Positions 7,634 through 14,274 of a stretch of DNA of 19,551 nt are shown here, piece by piece (position 1 is the first letter of the stretch; every line of letters begins with the position of its first letter). Source of the stretch: Candidatus Moraniibacteriota bacterium (GTDB lineage Bacteria; Patescibacteriota; Minisyncoccia; Moranbacterales; UBA9337); the NCBI GenBank assembly GCA_023229615.1, contig JALNYX010000015.1:1-19551 (forward strand). The letters run 5' to 3'. The notes under the pieces are model-generated. The model saw nothing but the letters and a program-made list of their open reading frames with translations. It was not told where the DNA came from and did no database searches. The translations under genes and the position numbers were made by a program.

Positions 7634-8095
7634 ATGGAAAATATCAGATGTAAGAATAATTTTGATGAGATTGTTGATGTTCCGAAGGAGAAATTCTTTT
7701 TTCGTCCCAGTGCGTATGCAATTATCAAAAAAGGCGATGAAATAGTTATGCTTCGGAATAAAGGAAATGGAAAACTTTGGCTTCCGGGTGGTGGAATTGA
7801 AATTGGGGAAAAAATTGAGGATGGTTTGAAAAGGGAAATTCGAGAAGAGATTGGAATTGATGTGGAAGTGGGAAGGTTTCTTTTGATGAAAGAAAATTTT
7901 TTCTATTACCAGCCATTGGACGAGGCCTATCATGCGTTTTTATTTTTCTATCAATGTGAATATATCTCAGGAGAATTGAAAAAAGAATCCGATGATTTGG
8001 AATCAAAAAATCCCCAGTGGGTAAAAATTCAAGATATTAAAAAGGAGGATTTGTCGGATATGAAAGATGATATATTCAAATTATTGAACAGCTAA
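7634..8095 (+). CDS. Nudix hydrolase
   Basis: A 153-residue Nudix hydrolase that cleaves a nucleoside diphosphate linked to some other group X. The Nudix box is complete at 53-75: G53, five residues, E59, seven residues, then R67-E68-I-R-E71-E72-I-G74-I. The metal-binding glutamates 68, 71 and 72 are therefore all present. An ADP-sugar, damaged-nucleotide or cap-type substrate cannot be told apart from the box alone. PGGGIEIGE and the following EEIGIDVEVGRF fit MutT/ADP-ribose-type enzymes. The gene sits between a P-loop kinase and an APH-fold protein with 12- and 14-base gaps, supporting a role in a nucleotide or phosphometabolite pathway. Confidence 0.92.
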   Translation: MENIRCKNNFDEIVDVPKEKFFFRPSAYAIIKKGDEIVMLRNKGNGKLWLPGGGIEIGEKIEDGLKREIREEIGIDVEVGRFLLMKENFFYYQPLDEAYHAFLFFYQCEYISGELKKESDDLESKNPQWVKIQDIKKEDLSDMKDDIFKLLNS

Positions 8096-8109
8096 GAATT
8101 ATTTATTTT

Positions 8110-9027
8110 ATGAAAAATAAACAAGGGAAAAATAGTAAATTAGAGCTGGATGCGGATTTAAATATGAATGCTATCATTAAAGAAAATAGTCTTCAATTAA
8201 TAGAAGTTGGATCTTTTCTTCAGAAAAAACATATTGCCAGAGTGAAAAATGCAAAAGGTGATTGTTTTATTCTCAAAGCTGGAAGGATTGAGCCATTTCA
8301 AGTTGAACTTCTGAAAACTGCAAAGAAGATTGAAAGCCAATTGTGCTTCAAAGTGCCTGTCATCGTCAAGCAGGGCGATGGTTGGATTTTAATGAAGGAG
8401 ATTGAGGGAAAATTTCTCAATGATTTTTATAAAGAAAGACCTGAATGGTGTGCTGATGTTTGCAAAAAAATAGCAGATGATTATAAACTAGTTATTCAAG
8501 AAATTCAAAAAGAGAAATCCTTTGGAAATCTTTTGGGTGATGGTCAGGAATGGTTTTTCTCAAAGCTTGATCTTTGGAGTAAGCCAATTGTAGATACTGG
8601 TTTAATTGATTTTTCAGAGGTGCAAGAAATAAAAAAAGAATGCGAAGCAATAATTTCCAAAAAAAGGGAAAGTTTTTTCAGCTGGGTTCATGGAAATATT
8701 ATCGGAGATCATATCATTATTTCCGGAAAAGATGTGTATTTGCTTGACCTTAATGCTGTGCCAAGAATCGGTGGAGAGTATTATGATTTTTTAAGAGCTC
8801 TTGATTTTATGTTTCTAAAGGCTAAGGATAATGAGAAAATATTTTCCTTGATTTCAGAATTAATGAAGCGATATCTTTCGGAATTTGATGAGGATGAGGT
8901 GAAGTTGGTTTTTGCCTTTAGGAGTATTGGTATGCTTGGATGGGATATTATTCATAATAAGGATGAATGTGGAAATATTGAGGAGAAAAAACAATTAGCG
9001 TTAAAATTAATAAAAAGAAAATATTGA
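8110..9027 (+). CDS. APH/choline-kinase-fold phosphotransferase-like protein with altered catalytic loop
   Basis: A 305-residue protein of the aminoglycoside phosphotransferase fold. The N-lobe has the ATP-binding lysine K56 in CFILKAG, a possible partner E67, and a hinge WILMKEIEGK (92-101). The C-lobe has a catalytic-loop segment WVHGNIIGDHIII (192-204) and a metal-binding LLDLNAV with D213. Then comes GGEYYDFLRAL (221-231), which matches the usual G..YDLA stretch. In active APH enzymes the loop reads HGD....N; here the catalytic aspartate position is N196, while D200-H201 lie near the usual asparagine position. It may be a variant enzyme using D200 or an inactive relative. A later ATG (8164) is possible as start but would shorten an acidic leader only. 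Substrate unknown. Confidence 0.65.
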   Translation: MKNKQGKNSKLELDADLNMNAIIKENSLQLIEVGSFLQKKHIARVKNAKGDCFILKAGRIEPFQVELLKTAKKIESQLCFKVPVIVKQGDGWILMKEIEGKFLNDFYKERPEWCADVCKKIADDYKLVIQEIQKEKSFGNLLGDGQEWFFSKLDLWSKPIVDTGLIDFSEVQEIKKECEAIISKKRESFFSWVHGNIIGDHIIISGKDVYLLDLNAVPRIGGEYYDFLRALDFMFLKAKDNEKIFSLISELMKRYLSEFDEDEVKLVFAFRSIGMLGWDIIHNKDECGNIEEKKQLALKLIKRKY

Positions 9028-9028
9028 T

Positions 9029-9400
9029 ATGGGAATTGTCGTTGAATTTAATCCGGATTTGGCGCTGAGGGATATTTCTGAGCATAAATCCGGAAAAAGG
9101 AAAATCCAAGAATGTGTACCGGAGAATCTCAAGGTGGGAGAGGTTTTTGAATTTCTCAAAAAAGGTCAAAGATTGTATTGGCTCAGTGATAGTGAGTTTT
9201 GGGGTGGCGGTCAGATTCCGCTTTGTAAAACCGGAGGCGATGAAAAATTATCCCGTCCGATTGCCAGCATAAAAATCCTGGAAGCGACCCATTTTTTGAA
9301 AAATGGAGAAATTTGGACAAAAGGAAAATATAGAGTTGTCGATGTTTTCGATGAAAACGACCCTAAAATAAATTTCGAAAGCTTGAGAAGAGTGATATAG
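9029..9400 (+). CDS. Conserved-looking hypothetical protein
   Basis: A 123-residue soluble protein that I do not recognise. It begins one base after the stop of the APH-like gene, so it is the last member of the 5.5-9.4 kb run. No signal peptide, membrane segment or known motif is visible. It is rich in beta-prone segments with aromatic residues: GEVFEFLKKGQRLYWLSDSE, WGGGQIPLC, LSRPIASIKILEATHFL and GEIWTKGKYRVVDVF. That pattern suggests a compact beta-rich fold, possibly a ligand-binding domain. Codon and base use match the neighbours, and the frame stays open with a coherent composition, so it is very likely a real gene. Confidence 0.7.
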   Translation: MGIVVEFNPDLALRDISEHKSGKRKIQECVPENLKVGEVFEFLKKGQRLYWLSDSEFWGGGQIPLCKTGGDEKLSRPIASIKILEATHFLKNGEIWTKGKYRVVDVFDENDPKINFESLRRVI

Positions 9401-9454
9401 TGAAAACACAAAACACAAAACATGAAAAGTCTGGAAAATGAATCTTAAATTTAT

Positions 9455-9484
9455 ATATTACCATATTTCGTAATATGGTAATAT
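9455..9484. promoter_or_regulatory. Palindromic element, copy 1 (candidate TrpR-like operator)
   Basis: A 30-base near-perfect palindrome with ten-base arms attaccatat and atatggtaat around ttcgta, 56 bases upstream of the TrpR-like gene. Bases 9455-9482 are identical to 9975-10002. There is no T run after it, so it is not a typical terminator. Its place before a regulator gene suggests autoregulation; a small dispersed repeat is the alternative. Confidence 0.65.
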
Positions 9485-9540
9485 GGTGAATACGGGTGTA
9501 AAATATAAGCAAAAATAAAATTATTCTAAATATAAATAAA

Positions 9541-9951
9541 ATGTCCAAGGTTAATCCGTATCAAATTGACAGTAAAGAAAAATATATCGTTATAAATGAT
9601 ATGTTTGAAGTTATCTCCGGATTAAAAACAAAAAAAGAAATCGTGGACTTCTTTTTGGGTTTATTTACTCCTAGTGAATCCCTGATGATTGCCAGAAGGA
9701 TACAAATTGCCAAGATGCTGTTGGATGAAGAAAATTATGAATCAATAAGAAATAAGTTGGGAGTCGGAAATAATAATATCCAGCAAGTTGATCGATGGAT
9801 TAACAGAGAAGGAAGTGATTATGAAAAAATGATTAAAAATAAAATAGGAAAATTAAAAAAGAAAGAAGGGGATAAAAAATATTATAACCCTGAAAAAAGC
9901 CTATTGGATAAATATCCATATCACAGATTCATTAAAAATTTATTTAATTAG
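9541..9951 (+). CDS. TrpR-superfamily transcriptional regulator (YerC/YecD-like)
   Basis: A 136-residue DNA-binding protein of the TrpR-like helical family. The core FFLGLFTPSESLMIARRIQI (37-56) and KMLLDEENYESIRNKLGVGN (58-77) matches the family pattern of TPSE, then a helix, then a helix-turn-helix at about 64-88 ending in VDRWI. Trp repressors and YerC-like proteins share this layout. The tail (90-136) is lysine-rich, longer than usual, and could add non-specific DNA contact. The gene stands alone: 140 bases separate it from the gene before and 112 from maf. Each gap carries the same palindrome, which makes self-control and control of maf plausible. The effector, if any, is unknown; nothing here points to tryptophan itself. 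Confidence 0.85.
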   Translation: MSKVNPYQIDSKEKYIVINDMFEVISGLKTKKEIVDFFLGLFTPSESLMIARRIQIAKMLLDEENYESIRNKLGVGNNNIQQVDRWINREGSDYEKMIKNKIGKLKKKEGDKKYYNPEKSLLDKYPYHRFIKNLFN

Positions 9952-9974
9952 TCAGATAATTTTTTTCAATATAC

Positions 9975-10002
9975 ATATTACCATATTTCGTAATATGGTA
10001 AT
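9975..10002. promoter_or_regulatory. Palindromic element, copy 2 (candidate TrpR-like operator)
   Basis: Identical over 28 bases to the element at 9455-9482, lying 23 bases after the TrpR-like stop and 61 bases before the maf ATG. The distance to the downstream start is nearly the same as for copy 1 (58 bases from its end). It is not followed by a T run, so termination is less likely than an operator role. Confidence 0.65.
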
Positions 10003-10063
10003 GAATGATATTTTTTAGGGTTTTTATGGAATTGTTTTAATAGTATTTTATTTTGTAATATAT

Positions 10064-10651
10064 ATGAAAAAGATAATTTTGGCGACAACTTCGCCGTATC
10101 GGCAGGAACTTTTCCGTTTGATTGGAATTGAGTTTGAAGCCATCGGCAGTGATGTTGATGAAAAATTTGACGGGAGGCCGAACGGTCCGGATGAGTTAGT
10201 GGAAGAGCTTGCGCGGCAAAAAGCGCAGGCGGTGGCAGAAAAAGTCAACGAAGGGATTGTTGTCGGTTTTGATTCTGTCGGGTGGTTTGACGGAAAGATA
10301 TTGGAAAAACCAAAATCAAAAAAAGATGCGGAAAAAAGGTTGCAAAATCTTTCCGGAAGCTCATTTCAATTTTACACCGGAATTTTTTTAATTGATGCTG
10401 AAAACGGGAGGACTATGAAATCCGTTGTGAAAACCGATGTGAATATGCGAGATATCGATAAAAAAGAAATTGAAAAATATTTGAGTCAAGACGATAAATT
10501 CAGTACTTATGCGCTTGGGTTTGATCCGCTCGGGCATTACAGCGCGACTTTTGTGAAAAATATTTCCGGCAGTTATAATAATCTGACGCGGGGAATTCCA
10601 ATCGAATGCGTTATTGAAATGCTAAAGAAAATGGGAGCGATAATTGATTGA
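10064..10651 (+). CDS. maf: Maf-like nucleoside triphosphate pyrophosphatase
   Basis: A 195-residue Maf/HAM1-fold protein. Maf enzymes hydrolyse non-canonical or modified nucleoside triphosphates (such as dTTP/UTP analogues or m7GTP) to monophosphates, and some affect septum formation. The opening KKIILATTSPYRQELF (2-17) corresponds to the SPRR.ELL loop, with Y replacing the first arginine. GFDSVGWFDGKILEKP (68-83) corresponds to GADTVV....ILGKP, keeping D70. LSGSSFQFYTG (96-106) corresponds to LSG..H.V.TG. The C-terminal GSYNNLTRGIPIE replaces GSY.NVVGLPL. The departures mean the substrate preference may differ from characterised Maf or YhdE. It starts an operon with two further nucleotide-handling genes, 21 bases before the next. 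Confidence 0.88.
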   Translation: MKKIILATTSPYRQELFRLIGIEFEAIGSDVDEKFDGRPNGPDELVEELARQKAQAVAEKVNEGIVVGFDSVGWFDGKILEKPKSKKDAEKRLQNLSGSSFQFYTGIFLIDAENGRTMKSVVKTDVNMRDIDKKEIEKYLSQDDKFSTYALGFDPLGHYSATFVKNISGSYNNLTRGIPIECVIEMLKKMGAIID

Positions 10652-10672
10652 TAATAATAAAAAAATAATTTT

Positions 10673-11095
10673 ATGAAAATAGGAATTATAGGGAGTTCCG
10701 TTTTTGCAAAACAAATGGTTGAATATCGCGACAAACTTATTGCACTTGGACATGAAAATAATCTGCATGAGCATTATGTTGCGCAAGCAAAAGGAGAAAT
10801 GAAGGATGTGATTGAAAGAATGAACGTTGAACACTCACAAGTTAAGATTGAAAATGATTATATCAAATACCACTATAATGAAATCGTAGAAAGTGATGCT
10901 GTTTTAGTTTTAAATTTCGATAAAAATGGTATTGAAAATTATATCGGCGGAAATACACTCATGGAGCTGGGGTTTGCCTATGTGCATAATAAGAAAATTT
11001 TTCTGCTTAATCCGATTCCGGAGATGGCGTATAAAGATGAAATCGAGGCAGTGCAACCGATTGTTATTAATGGCGATTTGAGTAAAATAAAATGA
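10673..11095 (+). CDS. Nucleoside 2-deoxyribosyltransferase-like protein
   Basis: A 140-residue protein with a Rossmann-like start (KIGIIGSSVFAK) and a segment typical of the nucleoside 2-deoxyribosyltransferase superfamily. SDAVLVLNFDKNG (74-86) is followed by YIGGNTLMELGFAYVHNKKI (90-109), where E98 occupies the place of the catalytic glutamate in the G-T-..E-G-A motif. NPIPEMAYKDEIEAVQPIVI closes the domain. Family members swap bases on deoxynucleosides or hydrolyse nucleoside 5'-monophosphates (RCL/DNPH1 type). Its stop overlaps the RdgB start by four bases (ATGA), and maf lies just upstream, so it sits between two house-cleaning pyrophosphatases. A nucleotide-hydrolysing role is therefore plausible. 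The superfamily is likely; exact activity is open. Confidence 0.65.
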   Translation: MKIGIIGSSVFAKQMVEYRDKLIALGHENNLHEHYVAQAKGEMKDVIERMNVEHSQVKIENDYIKYHYNEIVESDAVLVLNFDKNGIENYIGGNTLMELGFAYVHNKKIFLLNPIPEMAYKDEIEAVQPIVINGDLSKIK

Positions 11096-11691
11096 AATTA
11101 TTAATTGGGACAAATAATAAATATAAGCTGGCTCAATATAAAAGAGTTTTTGCGGAAATGGATTTGCAAGTTGAAATTTTATCGTTGTTTGATGTTGGCA
11201 TAGAATTTGATGTTAAAGAAGATGGGGATAATCTATTGGAAAATGCCGAGAAAAAAGCCAGGGAATATGCGGAGCTATCAGGGTTTTTAACAGTTGCGGA
11301 TGATACTGGATTGTTTGTTGACACATTGAATGGAGAACCTGGAATTCATGCAAAGAGATGGCATGAGGGAAATGATAATGACCGATGCTTAAAATTATTA
11401 GAAAAATTAAAAAATATTCCGCCTGATAAACGATCATGCAAATATATCGGTGTTGTCGCGGCATATGATCCGAAAGAAAAAAAACTTTGGCATACTCAAT
11501 CGGAAATTGATGGATTGATTGTTGATGATTTAAGAGGTAATAACGGTTTTGGTTATGATCCGATTTTCTTTGTGAAAAAATTCGGAAAAAGATTCGCGGA
11601 ACTTAATGACAGTGAAATTGATTCAATAAGTCACAGAACAAATGGAGCAAAAGAATTTATTAAAAAATATTTGGACAGTGTTAAAAAATAA
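11092..11691 (+). CDS. rdgB: RdgB/HAM1 family non-canonical purine NTP pyrophosphatase
   Basis: A 199-residue ITPase that hydrolyses dITP, ITP and XTP to monophosphates, keeping deaminated purines out of DNA and RNA. It keeps the family landmarks: GTNNKYKL at 6-13, E50-N-A52, the catalytic ADDTGL at 69-74, NGEPGIHAKRW (80-90), the base-recognition FGYDPIF at 153-159 and SHRT at 180-183. The lysine usual in the EEKN segment before SHR is replaced (DSEIDSISHR). Length is normal. It overlaps the preceding gene by four bases and its stop overlaps the next start by one base (TAATG), so the three are translationally coupled. Confidence 0.95.
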   Translation: MKLLIGTNNKYKLAQYKRVFAEMDLQVEILSLFDVGIEFDVKEDGDNLLENAEKKAREYAELSGFLTVADDTGLFVDTLNGEPGIHAKRWHEGNDNDRCLKLLEKLKNIPPDKRSCKYIGVVAAYDPKEKKLWHTQSEIDGLIVDDLRGNNGFGYDPIFFVKKFGKRFAELNDSEIDSISHRTNGAKEFIKKYLDSVKK

Positions 11692-12110
11692 TGGATAAGA
11701 GCGGAAAAAAGAAAGTGATGGTTTTTGGGACTTTTGATATTTTTCATCCGGGACATCGGAGTTTTTTGCGGCAGGCCAGAAAATACGGGGAATATTTGGT
11801 TGTTGTCGTGGCGCGGGACAAAACTGTTGAAGTTGTGAAAAAGAAAAAAACAACTGATGATGAACAAGAAAGAGCAAATGTGATTAGGAAGAGTGGGTTG
11901 GTTGAGGAAGTTGTTCTGGGAAGTTTGGGGGATAAGTACGAAGTAATTGAAAAGCACCGCCCGGATGTGATTTGTTTGGGATATGATCAGAAATTTTTTA
12001 TCGAAAAACTTAAAGAAAAATTAGAAGAGTTCGAATTGAATAAGACGGAAATTATCCGCCTTGATCCGTATTATCCGGAAAAATACAAGTCTTCAAAATT
12101 AAGAAAATAG
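11691..12110 (+). CDS. Cytidylyltransferase-family nucleotidyltransferase (FAD synthase/TagD-like)
   Basis: A 139-residue nucleotidyltransferase. The signature GTFDIFHPGH (13-22) holds the HxGH catalytic motif at 19-22 that binds the phosphates of CTP or ATP. LGYDQKFF near 96-103 matches the substrate-binding R/GYDQ segment of the family. The C-terminal KSSKLRK corresponds to the ISSS.IR motif and ends the protein. Size matches glycerol-3-phosphate cytidylyltransferase (TagD) and the archaeal-type FAD synthetase RibL, which cannot be separated by sight. It is coupled to rdgB through a TAATG overlap and is the last gene of the maf operon. FAD synthesis would suit a reduced genome, while TagD would suit envelope polymers. 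Confidence 0.85.
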   Translation: MDKSGKKKVMVFGTFDIFHPGHRSFLRQARKYGEYLVVVVARDKTVEVVKKKKTTDDEQERANVIRKSGLVEEVVLGSLGDKYEVIEKHRPDVICLGYDQKFFIEKLKEKLEEFELNKTEIIRLDPYYPEKYKSSKLRK

Positions 12111-12125
12111 ACCATTTTTTTCTTG

Positions 12126-12154
12126 TTGCAAAAAAATCCTCAAAATGTTAGCAT
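12126..12154 (+). promoter_or_regulatory. serS: Promoter of serS
   Basis: TTGCAA (12126-12131) and TAGCAT (12149-12154) are separated by 17 bases. The -10 is preceded by TGT, giving an extended -10. The predicted start near 12161 leaves a leader of about 22 bases. Confidence 0.6.
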
Positions 12155-12182
12155 ATCTTTATATTAAAGAAGAAACAACCTT

Positions 12183-13499
12183 ATGCTGGATATTAAATTT
12201 ATCAGGGAAAACAGCCAGGAACTGAAAAGGGCGATTGAAAACAAAAAAGTCGATCTTGATTTGGATCGTCTTTTGGAAATGGATAAAGAGCGTGTGAAAA
12301 TGATGCAAGAAATTGAAGAGCTCCAGGCGCAGAAAAATAAAATTAATGAAGAAATTCAGAAGGCTGAAGATAAAAAATCCGTTATCGAAAGAGGAAAAGA
12401 AGTAAAGGAAAGACTTTCTCGATTGGAGCCGCTGTTAGAAAAGACACAAAATGATTTTGACGAAATGATGGTGAAAGTCCCGAATATTCCTTCGAAAGAC
12501 ACTCCGATAGGAAGGGATGAAAGTGAAAATGTTGAAATTGAAAAATCAGGAGAAATCCCAAAATTCGATTTTGAACCCAAGACGCATATTGAAGTTGCGA
12601 AAGATTTGGATATTATTGATTTCGAACGAGGGGCTAAAGTTTCCGGATATCGGGGTTATTATATGAAAAATGAAGGAGCAAGTTTGCAGATGGCACTGAT
12701 GATGTTTACTTTGGAAAAATTGATTCAGAAAGGATTTACACCGATTATTCCTCCAACGTTAGTAAAGGAGTTTGTTCTCTTTGGAACGGGATATTTTTCA
12801 GGAAAGAAGTTCAATCCCGAAATGGATGAAATTTATAAAATTGAGAATGTTGAAAAAAATGAAGAAGGAAAAATCAATCGGGAGAATAAATTTCTTGTTG
12901 GCACAGCTGAGCCATCTTTGTTGGCGTATTATGCTAACGAAATTCTGGATGAATCCCAGCTTCCGGTAAAATTTTGCGGTTTTTCTCAGTGTTATCGCAG
13001 TGAAATTGGAAGTTATGGAAAAGATACCAAAGGATTATATCGCGTTCATGAGTTTATGAAAGTGGAACAGGTATGTCTGACAAAGAATAATATTGATGAT
13101 TCAAATAAAATGCACTTAGAAATGGTAGAAATTTCCAAGGAGCTTCATCGGGAATTGGGATTGCCATATCGAGTTTTGAGCATTTGCACCGGAGATATGA
13201 GCGCGGGAAAATATAAAATGTTTGATTTGGAAACGTGGATGCCGGGAATGAATCGGTGGGGAGAAACCGGATCAGCTTCGAATTTTTTGGATTGGCAGGC
13301 GAGAAGATTGAATGTGAGATATAAAGACGATGAGGGGAAAAAGAATTTCGTACATATGATTAATAATACTGCCATTCCTTCGCCTAGAATAGTGATTGCT
13401 ATCTTGGAAAATTATCAACAGAAAGATGGAAGCGTGGTAATTCCGAAAGTGTTGCGCAGATGGATGCCGAATAATATTGAAAAAATTGAAAAAAAATAA
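12183..13499 (+). CDS. serS: Seryl-tRNA synthetase
   Basis: A 438-residue class II SerRS that charges tRNA-Ser (and tRNA-Sec where present). It opens with MLDIKFIRENSQELKRAIEN and a long antiparallel coiled coil (about 30-105) that grips the tRNA variable arm. The catalytic domain has VGTAEPSLLAYY (motif TAE), motif 2 with CYRSEIGSYGKDTKGLYRVH and EFMKVEQ, and the active-site stretch CTGDMSAGKYKMFDLETWMP. Motif 3 ends in IVIAILENYQQKDG. The usual T.NGS before motif 3 reads MINNTAIPSPR, a mild departure. It has its own promoter and a terminator 12 bases after the stop, so it is probably transcribed alone. Length is normal for the family. Confidence 0.97.
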   Translation: MLDIKFIRENSQELKRAIENKKVDLDLDRLLEMDKERVKMMQEIEELQAQKNKINEEIQKAEDKKSVIERGKEVKERLSRLEPLLEKTQNDFDEMMVKVPNIPSKDTPIGRDESENVEIEKSGEIPKFDFEPKTHIEVAKDLDIIDFERGAKVSGYRGYYMKNEGASLQMALMMFTLEKLIQKGFTPIIPPTLVKEFVLFGTGYFSGKKFNPEMDEIYKIENVEKNEEGKINRENKFLVGTAEPSLLAYYANEILDESQLPVKFCGFSQCYRSEIGSYGKDTKGLYRVHEFMKVEQVCLTKNNIDDSNKMHLEMVEISKELHRELGLPYRVLSICTGDMSAGKYKMFDLETWMPGMNRWGETGSASNFLDWQARRLNVRYKDDEGKKNFVHMINNTAIPSPRIVIAILENYQQKDGSVVIPKVLRRWMPNNIEKIEKK

Positions 13500-13510
13500 A
13501 GATATCAATT

Positions 13511-13540
13511 AAGCCGTTCGATTTTTTGGGCGGTTTTTTT
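13511..13540 (+). terminator. serS: Rho-independent terminator after serS
   Basis: A ten-pair stem AAGCCGTTCG (13511-13520) with GGGCGGTTT, including several G-T pairs, closes an AT-rich loop and runs into seven T residues. Confidence 0.8.
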
Positions 13541-13564
13541 GATTTTTAAATTTGATTTTAAATT

Positions 13565-13593
13565 TTGAAAAATTCAAATAGTTATGGTATTAT
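13565..13593 (+). promoter_or_regulatory. Promoter of the DUF1003-TRIC-GH1-MFS group
   Basis: TTGAAA (13565-13570), a 17-base spacer and TATTAT (13588-13593) preceded by TGG form an extended -10. It follows the serS terminator. Predicted start near 13600 gives a 25-base leader. Confidence 0.65.
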
Positions 13594-13624
13594 ACAAGTG
13601 TGGTAAAAATAAAATAAAATAAAA

Positions 13625-14260
13625 ATGAAAAAAAGAACAAGTATGGTTTGGTGGTCATTGGTGGCTTTTATTTCTTTTTTACTTTTGCATAATGTTGTTT
13701 ATGCTTTTTTTGGAGTGGAGGATTTTTTCTTTTTTACACTAGCCTTGGTATCTATGGTGTTTTTCATTCTTGTAATAATTCTTAATGTTGTTTATTTTTT
13801 ATTTCAATTAGTTCGAAATAGGACGCATTGTTGTGCGGGTAGAAAAAATAACCTGATTAGTAAGGGTGGAGTTGCAACCAGGCGTTCAAATAGCAAATTT
13901 GGTTTTGGGGAAAGAGCATCGGATAAAATAACTGCAATAATCGGAAGTTGGAAGTTTATTATAATTCAGAGTATTATTTTTGGAATCTGGGTTATTTTGA
14001 ATGCAGTGGCTTGGATGAGCCATTGGGATCCGTATCCATTTATTCTTCTTAATCTTGCACTTAGTTTTCAAGCAGCTTATGCGGCTCCGATTATTATGAT
14101 GAGCCAGAATCGAGATGCGGAACGGGATCGAAAAAAATGGGAGATGGATTTGGCGACAGACAAAAAAGCAGAAAGGGAAATTTGCGCTATTTCGGAAAAA
14201 TTAGAACAATTAGACAGAAATAAGATTGACAGGATTTTGGAAATTTTGGAGAAAAAATAG
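13625..14260 (+). CDS. DUF1003 membrane protein with extra N-terminal helices
   Basis: A 211-residue membrane protein. Residues 96-185 are a clear DUF1003 domain: ASDKITAIIGSWKFIIIQS, then NAVAW..HWDPYPFILLNLALS and APIIMMSQNRDAERDR. It contains two membrane helices (about 107-130 and 137-158) and a charged cytoplasmic tail with a short coiled coil (180-210). Preceding this are two further hydrophobic segments (about 8-30 and 33-62) and a short linker containing H68-C69-C70, which are not part of the standard domain. DUF1003 proteins have no settled biochemical role. The gene is first in its transcript and 14 bases before the TRIC-type channel, suggesting a membrane or ion-related function. 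Confidence 0.88.
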   Translation: MKKRTSMVWWSLVAFISFLLLHNVVYAFFGVEDFFFFTLALVSMVFFILVIILNVVYFLFQLVRNRTHCCAGRKNNLISKGGVATRRSNSKFGFGERASDKITAIIGSWKFIIIQSIIFGIWVILNAVAWMSHWDPYPFILLNLALSFQAAYAAPIIMMSQNRDAERDRKKWEMDLATDKKAEREICAISEKLEQLDRNKIDRILEILEKK

Positions 14261-14274
14261 GAATTAAAAACTGT

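Noticed and set aside
9455..9484. Terminator for the 5.5-9.4 kb run
   Set aside because: The palindrome lacks a following T run and has a low-GC stem.
9455..10002. Insertion sequence or MITE carrying the TrpR-like gene between terminal repeats
   Set aside because: There is no transposase and no target-site duplication is visible, and each repeat is itself a palindrome. An operator role fits better, though a dispersed repeat is not excluded.
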